DNA of 45,431 nt. Source: an uncultured Microscilla sp. (GTDB lineage: Bacteria > Bacteroidota > Bacteroidia > Cytophagales > Microscillaceae). Positions 41,420 through 45,431 of the stretch are shown piece after piece. The first letter of the stretch is position 1; each line of letters begins with the position of its first letter. The notes below the pieces were generated by a model. That model was not told the origin of the DNA. It made no database searches and worked only from the letters and a program-made list of their open reading frames with translations. The stretch spans positions 1 to 45,431 of the forward strand of contig NZ_CANLRP010000054.1 of assembly GCF_947493425.1 (NCBI RefSeq), written 5' to 3'. The position numbers were made by a program, and so were the translations under genes.

Positions 41420-43666
41420 TCAGTACCTTAAACTCACCTCCTTGCCGTCATAATCTACTGTAATAGTGCGGTTGGCAAAGGTGGGATTTTGGATAAACAA
41501 ATGCCCCAAGGGAGCAATAATGAGGCGCTCTATTTCACGCTGTAGGGGGCGGGCACCGTATTTGGGATCAAAGCCCTCTTCGCCAATGTGTTCTATCAGA
41601 TTTTTGGTAAACTGTAGGTTGATATTACGCTGCTTGAGTCCATCACGTTTTTGAATCTCGTCCAACTCTTTGCGGGTAATCGACAAAATGGTTTCTTTCT
41701 CTAGTGGGTTGAACACCAAAATGGCATCTACCCTATTATAAAACTCCGGACGGAAAAACGCCTTTACATTCGACTCAAAATCGTGCCCTTGGTAGCTTCT
41801 AAAACCTAGAGAACTACGGGTAGTGGCGCCCAGGTTAGAGGTCATAATAATAATGGTGTTGCGGAAGTCAGTCAGACGCCCAGCGGCATCGAGCAAAATG
41901 CCCTCGTCGAGCACCGTAAGTAAGGCATCAAATATCAATGGGTTGGCTTTTTCTATCTCATCGAGCAACAACACCGAAAAGGGTTTTTGCCTCACGTGTT
42001 GAATGAGCTTGCCTTGAGAACCAATTAAACGGTAGATTTGCGAAGGGTGCTGAAACTCACTCATATCTAGCCTAATGAGTGGTTCATAGGCTTGTCCTTT
42101 GCCAAAAAAGTAAGACGAAATGGCTTTTACTGTAGCGGTTTTTCCTACCCCAGTAGGTCCCGCAAAAATCATCGTTGCCACGGGTTTGTTGGGGTCGTTG
42201 AGCCCGGCTTTAAACACCTTGATAATGTCACTCACCTTGTCTACCACGTGGTCTTGCCCTTTTATTTTCTCCTTAAAAAAATCTTTCAACTCTACCTCGT
42301 TCAAGAACAAGTCGTCGCGCAACAGAAAATCGGGGATACCGCTTTGGCGAGTAAAGTTGTCTATGATTTGGGGCAAGTCTATGGTCAGCTCTTTGTCTTG
42401 CATGGCTTTGTTGGCGCAAGTCATCAGAAATCGAATGGCTTTGCCCGGAAAACTCTCATATTTGATAAAACGATCGAGCAGTACATACGCCATTTCCTGG
42501 GCTTTGGGGGTAAACGCTACGCTGTAGCGTTTGTTAATGTATTGGTTGAAATACTCGAATAGCTTCAGGGTAGTTTGGGTGTCCATCTCGTCTATCTTCA
42601 GTATGCGAAAATGCTCGATAAACCCAGGAATCATGCGACGCATTACTTCTAGCTCTTCGGGGGTTACTTCGCTCACAATGCGTAGCTTGCCTCGACGGAT
42701 AAACGAGGTGAGAAATGCCGCTACTGAGTCTTCGGGCCCTTCGCCCCCAGTGAGGGCAAGCATCACAAAACTCTCCAGCCACAAAATACCACGGGCACCC
42801 TCCAGTTGATATACCATGTCTTCGCATATCAGTTGCCACTCGCCCAGGTACTTTGCCTTAGAGGTAATGCGGCTGGGTGTAGTACGCCAAAAAGAATTAC
42901 GCTCAAAAAAATCTTTAGACTTTTGCTGGCTGGTAACCTTGCGGATGGCTTCATGAATGACCGCGCTCTTACCTACCCCACTTTTGCCTACCAATAACAC
43001 ATTGGTTTTTTCGGCAATCATAATATTGATAAGGTGGTCTATAGTTTCGCCCCGCTCCCAGGCAGCATCGGGGGTGCCTTTACGGTTTTCTTTGCGCGAG
43101 TAGGGCAACTTTTCGGCAATGCCATTGAGCAGTTTAAACTGTTTGTAGTCTCCACTTTGTGACTTTTCTTTTTTGCGTTTAGGTATTTTTACCTTTACTT
43201 GTTCCAGCCAGGGGGTAGCAGGTATGAGCAAGTTATAAATATCGTCGGGAGTAAGGGCATGAAAAGTATCGCGAGAGAAGTGTTCTACCAGGCGATCGAG
43301 GTCCTTTTCATTATAAAAATAAAAATTTTTGTGTAGCAAGGGTAAAAAACACTCATAATAACCCGATTCGTTGCTGCCGTATACAGCATCTATTTTTACC
43401 TCCAGGGTTTCTTTTACTGGGTAAATACGGTCACTCTCCTGGTAGTGAGGCCTTATGTCCATAGAGATGGTTTTGATGCGGGTATTACCAATTTCGGGCT
43501 CATAAAACCAACTGTCTTTCATTTGTTTTTCTATGTATTCAGAAAACGATGCCTTGAGACTTTTTACATCGTCAGCCACTACTTGTTGGCTGTAGCCCAA
43601 TAATTGCCCAAAAATGGCGCCGCTGGTAAGTTGCCAGCAAACCAGTGGATATTCTAAGATTTTCAT
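41420..43666 (-). CDS. ClpB-like double-AAA ATPase lacking the usual N domain, first Walker B degenerate
   Basis: The product is 748 residues. The N-terminal 190 residues match no Clp N domain. D1: Walker A GKSGVGKS (227-234), ITSKAKYLGEWQ (matches the K-RGEFE block of Clp D1), but Walker B is ILWLE (294-298), with no aspartate before the glutamate. D2: Walker A GPTGVGKT (503-510), Walker B VLLLDEIEK (565-573), sensor 1 TSN (609-611), arginine finger region FRPEFYNR (R645) and sensor 2 GARPLQR (704-710). D2 thus looks active; D1 may bind ATP without normal hydrolysis. It unfolds or remodels proteins, substrate unknown. It is the first of a run of minus-strand genes, followed by the toxin-antitoxin pair (112 bp apart). 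Confidence 0.9.
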   Translation of the reverse strand: MKILEYPLVCWQLTSGAIFGQLLGYSQQVVADDVKSLKASFSEYIEKQMKDSWFYEPEIGNTRIKTISMDIRPHYQESDRIYPVKETLEVKIDAVYGSNESGYYECFLPLLHKNFYFYNEKDLDRLVEHFSRDTFHALTPDDIYNLLIPATPWLEQVKVKIPKRKKEKSQSGDYKQFKLLNGIAEKLPYSRKENRKGTPDAAWERGETIDHLINIMIAEKTNVLLVGKSGVGKSAVIHEAIRKVTSQQKSKDFFERNSFWRTTPSRITSKAKYLGEWQLICEDMVYQLEGARGILWLESFVMLALTGGEGPEDSVAAFLTSFIRRGKLRIVSEVTPEELEVMRRMIPGFIEHFRILKIDEMDTQTTLKLFEYFNQYINKRYSVAFTPKAQEMAYVLLDRFIKYESFPGKAIRFLMTCANKAMQDKELTIDLPQIIDNFTRQSGIPDFLLRDDLFLNEVELKDFFKEKIKGQDHVVDKVSDIIKVFKAGLNDPNKPVATMIFAGPTGVGKTATVKAISSYFFGKGQAYEPLIRLDMSEFQHPSQIYRLIGSQGKLIQHVRQKPFSVLLLDEIEKANPLIFDALLTVLDEGILLDAAGRLTDFRNTIIIMTSNLGATTRSSLGFRSYQGHDFESNVKAFFRPEFYNRVDAILVFNPLEKETILSITRKELDEIQKRDGLKQRNINLQFTKNLIEHIGEEGFDPKYGARPLQREIERLIIAPLGHLFIQNPTFANRTITVDYDGKEVSLRY

Positions 43667-44038
43667 AAGTGTTCAGGTTGGTGTTTTTATATTTGATCAG
43701 AAAGGCAAGATAATATTTTATTATGAAATGGTTATATTGCTCTATTGTTTTATGGCTTTACCGCTCACAAAACAACACTGAAAACCAATAACTATGATCT
43801 ACGGCTACATCACTGTTGTGGCTATTGATTTATTCAACAAAAGTTTTTTGTTATCTATAAGTTTCATGCGTGTGTTTTTGTTCTTCGGCTTTGCTACAAA
43901 ATTTGTAAGAAAAACCAAAAATACGCCTAACATTGACCTGCTTCGCAGAAAATCGTTCTTTGTAAAAGACAACCATAACAAAGGCAACCCCTTGCTATTC
44001 AAGCCCGTATAAAATACTACCAACTAATAAGTGATCAA
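43667..44038. other. 372-bp gap without a supported gene
   Basis: Divergent promoter region between the ClpB-like gene and the bacterial-PH-like gene. A 72-codon plus-strand frame (43794-44012) and a minus-strand frame over the same bases are both of poor composition. I see no repeat here. Confidence 0.4.
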
Positions 44039-45292
44039 ATGAAAAAGTCAAGCAGAGAACAAATCGCTGCCCAACTATGGGCAATATTTAACCCCAGTGA
44101 AGAAGAGTTATTTTGGAGCAAGTATGAGCTTGTGCTCCAGGGCAAGGCAATCAACCTGCCCCCACAAGAAAAACTCACCCCTCCCCCAACAACTACGCCT
44201 GTGCCCAATGCGCTGCCTCAAGCACCACGGCTTTACTCACATAGTTATCATAACATAAGAAATACCCTCGCTATCTTTATTGTTATATTTTTGGTGGTAT
44301 CAGTAATAACCATTGTTAACTTCTATAATTTACCCCTTTATTTAAGAATAAGTGCCCCGATAGGTGCCTTGCTTTTGCCTTTGTTTTTGGGCAAAATATA
44401 CAGATACAAAGCCGATAAAACGGGTTTAATCATCAACAATGTTTTTACCCCCAATAAGCAGAAGTTCTTGTGGAATGAACTTGAATCGGTAGAAATACGG
44501 GCAGAAAAAGCATTTACAGAAAACCGCCACCAGTTTCGTTATAACTTTCAGTTGATTATCAAAAGTAAGCAGGTAAATAAATACTTTTTGCTCTACTTTC
44601 CATTAAAAATAAGCGGCACCCAGGTCGACGAATACCGTTACCCTTTGCAAAACGAACAAGTACAATATTTTGCCAGTACTTTGCAACAAAAAATCAGTGA
44701 CAAACTCACTTTGCCCAAGCAAGAAGTCCTAAAAACTTATGGTACCTCTGTGCCCAATCAGGCAATAGCCAGCTTTGAAAAAGTTCCTTTTCTTATTTTC
44801 TTAATCCCTAACCTTAGAATGCTTGGGCAACGTCTTGTTTACCTGATGAGCCTGTGGTTGCCTTGGTTTTTGTGTGGTACTAAACTCGCTTTGATGCTCT
44901 CAGTACTGGTATTCCTGTTTTTCACGTTCACCCTCCAGTTTTCTCGTTTAGAAAGCCGGGATAATGCCCTTGTAATAAAAAAAATCAGCACCTTTACAGA
45001 TCGTCATTTTAGCTGGGGCAACATCCAGTCTATTAAACTCAAAGCAAAGAAACAAATGACAGGTGCTAAGCAAACAGTTGAATACAACTACAGCTTAGTG
45101 ATAAAAGCTCACCATGTGCATACCGTATTTTTTTATGTTTTTTATTTACGAACAAATACCCGCCAAGTCAAAGATTTTGAATACCCCCTCAGCAAAAAAG
45201 GGGCAAAATGGTTATGTAATGACTCGCCGATACAATTAAGGGATAAGTTGAACTTACCTACTCCCAAGGCATTGCAGGTGCTGAATGGCTAG
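44039..45292 (+). CDS. membrane protein with two bacterial-PH-like units
   Basis: The product is 417 residues, with no signal. A basic/soluble start (about 1-75) is followed by two hydrophobic helices, then a soluble domain with YRYKADKTGLIINN ... FLWNELESVEIRAEK ... FQLIIKSKQVNKYFLLYFPLKI. After a second hydrophobic helix pair (LIFLIPNLRMLG, LALMLSVLVFLFFTFTLQF), the same pattern returns (SRDNALVIKKI ... FSWGNIQSIKLKAKK ... YSLVIKAHHVHTVFFYVFYL), so the gene is an internal duplication. This 'helix pair then beta-barrel' unit is like bPH domains (PF03703-type), but the match is by eye. Function unknown. Confidence 0.72.
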   Translation: MKKSSREQIAAQLWAIFNPSEEELFWSKYELVLQGKAINLPPQEKLTPPPTTTPVPNALPQAPRLYSHSYHNIRNTLAIFIVIFLVVSVITIVNFYNLPLYLRISAPIGALLLPLFLGKIYRYKADKTGLIINNVFTPNKQKFLWNELESVEIRAEKAFTENRHQFRYNFQLIIKSKQVNKYFLLYFPLKISGTQVDEYRYPLQNEQVQYFASTLQQKISDKLTLPKQEVLKTYGTSVPNQAIASFEKVPFLIFLIPNLRMLGQRLVYLMSLWLPWFLCGTKLALMLSVLVFLFFTFTLQFSRLESRDNALVIKKISTFTDRHFSWGNIQSIKLKAKKQMTGAKQTVEYNYSLVIKAHHVHTVFFYVFYLRTNTRQVKDFEYPLSKKGAKWLCNDSPIQLRDKLNLPTPKALQVLNG

Positions 45293-45325
45293 TACCTTAA
45301 ACATTAAGTAAATACGCTATTATTT

Positions 45326-45431
45326 GGGATGAGTTTTGTTTTCTGACGAACTTCAAAATCGCGCATAGCCTTAGCTACGCAAGTTTTTTTAAGTAAAGTC
45401 AGTGGGCAAAAATCGCCGAAATAATGGGTTA
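45326..45431 (+). repeat. dispersed hairpin repeat family R2, copy C, cut by the window end
   Basis: TTTTCTGACGAACTTCAAAA, GCGCATAGCCTTAGCTACGC and TTTTTTTAAGTAAAGTCAGTG follow the order of copies A and B, ending at CCGAAATAATG. It starts about 33 bases after the last gene's stop and may end its transcript. Confidence 0.7.

Noticed and set aside
43794..44012. 72-codon plus-strand frame before the bPH-like gene
   Set aside because: Comparable minus-strand frame over the same bases, no recognisable domain and no convincing start signals.
1..45431. tRNA, rRNA or CRISPR
   Set aside because: No cloverleaf-like, rRNA-like or evenly spaced repeat pattern was seen by eye; a covariance-model scan could still find a tRNA.

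Overview
The window looks like chromosomal DNA of a marine gliding Bacteroidetes bacterium of the Cytophagales type. My best guess is Microscilla marina or a close relative. The reasons are: no Shine-Dalgarno-like pattern before most starts, several candidate promoters with the Bacteroidetes -7 box TAnnTTTG, OmpA proteins with PD40 repeats, two-repeat fibronectin-like lipoproteins, a DnaG primase without the usual zinc ligands, and three consecutive large SpoIIE-type phosphatases with different sensors. No rRNA, tRNA, CRISPR array or complete insertion sequence was seen.

Layout. 0-7 kb: envelope proteins (small membrane protein, BamE/SmpA-like lipoprotein, TauE/SafE exporter, BtuF-like metal receptor, a 56-residue membrane protein, OmpA protein, DUF5683-like protein, FN3-like lipoprotein). 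7-13 kb: a secreted NlpC/P60-like protein, a PD40-OmpA protein, a DUF2147 protein and a secreted von Willebrand A-like protein. 13.4-16.0 kb: a two-gene unit whose second product joins an AbiEii-type nucleotidyltransferase to a complete T4 Rnl1-type RNA ligase. This is the strongest candidate for an undescribed system. 16-23.5 kb: DNA photolyase, a 1590-residue TamB-family protein and divergent tsaD. 24-25.5 kb: a V4R-like protein and a GIY-YIG endonuclease set among copies of a short repeat. 25.5-32.2 kb: three same-strand SpoIIE phosphatases sensing through a four-helix/HAMP module, a 7TM-DISM module and TPRs. 32.2-39 kb: a secreted protein, a candidate small RNA, dnaG, a DUF4157 (HEIGH) protein with a possible CNF/CheD-like deamidase C-terminus, a lipoprotein and a truncated membrane gene. 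39.2-43.7 kb: an AAA ATPase, a HigB/HigA-like toxin-antitoxin pair and a ClpB-like double-AAA protein with a degenerate first Walker B. The window ends with a duplicated bacterial-PH-like membrane protein.

The intergenic DNA is rich in dispersed, hairpin-forming repeats. At least five families have two or more copies here. One copy (35860-36080) is split by a 127-bp insert carrying a perfect 16-bp hairpin. Another family truncates a gene (38838). Several repeats end in, or close to, a TAnnTTTG promoter-like box, so they may act as portable promoters.

Functionally the window mixes housekeeping (dnaG, tsaD, TamB, photolyase), environmental signalling (SpoIIE cluster) and likely conflict-related cargo (RNA ligase fusion, HigBA, DUF4157 effector candidate, GIY-YIG). 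All function calls come from reading protein motifs; no database search was run.
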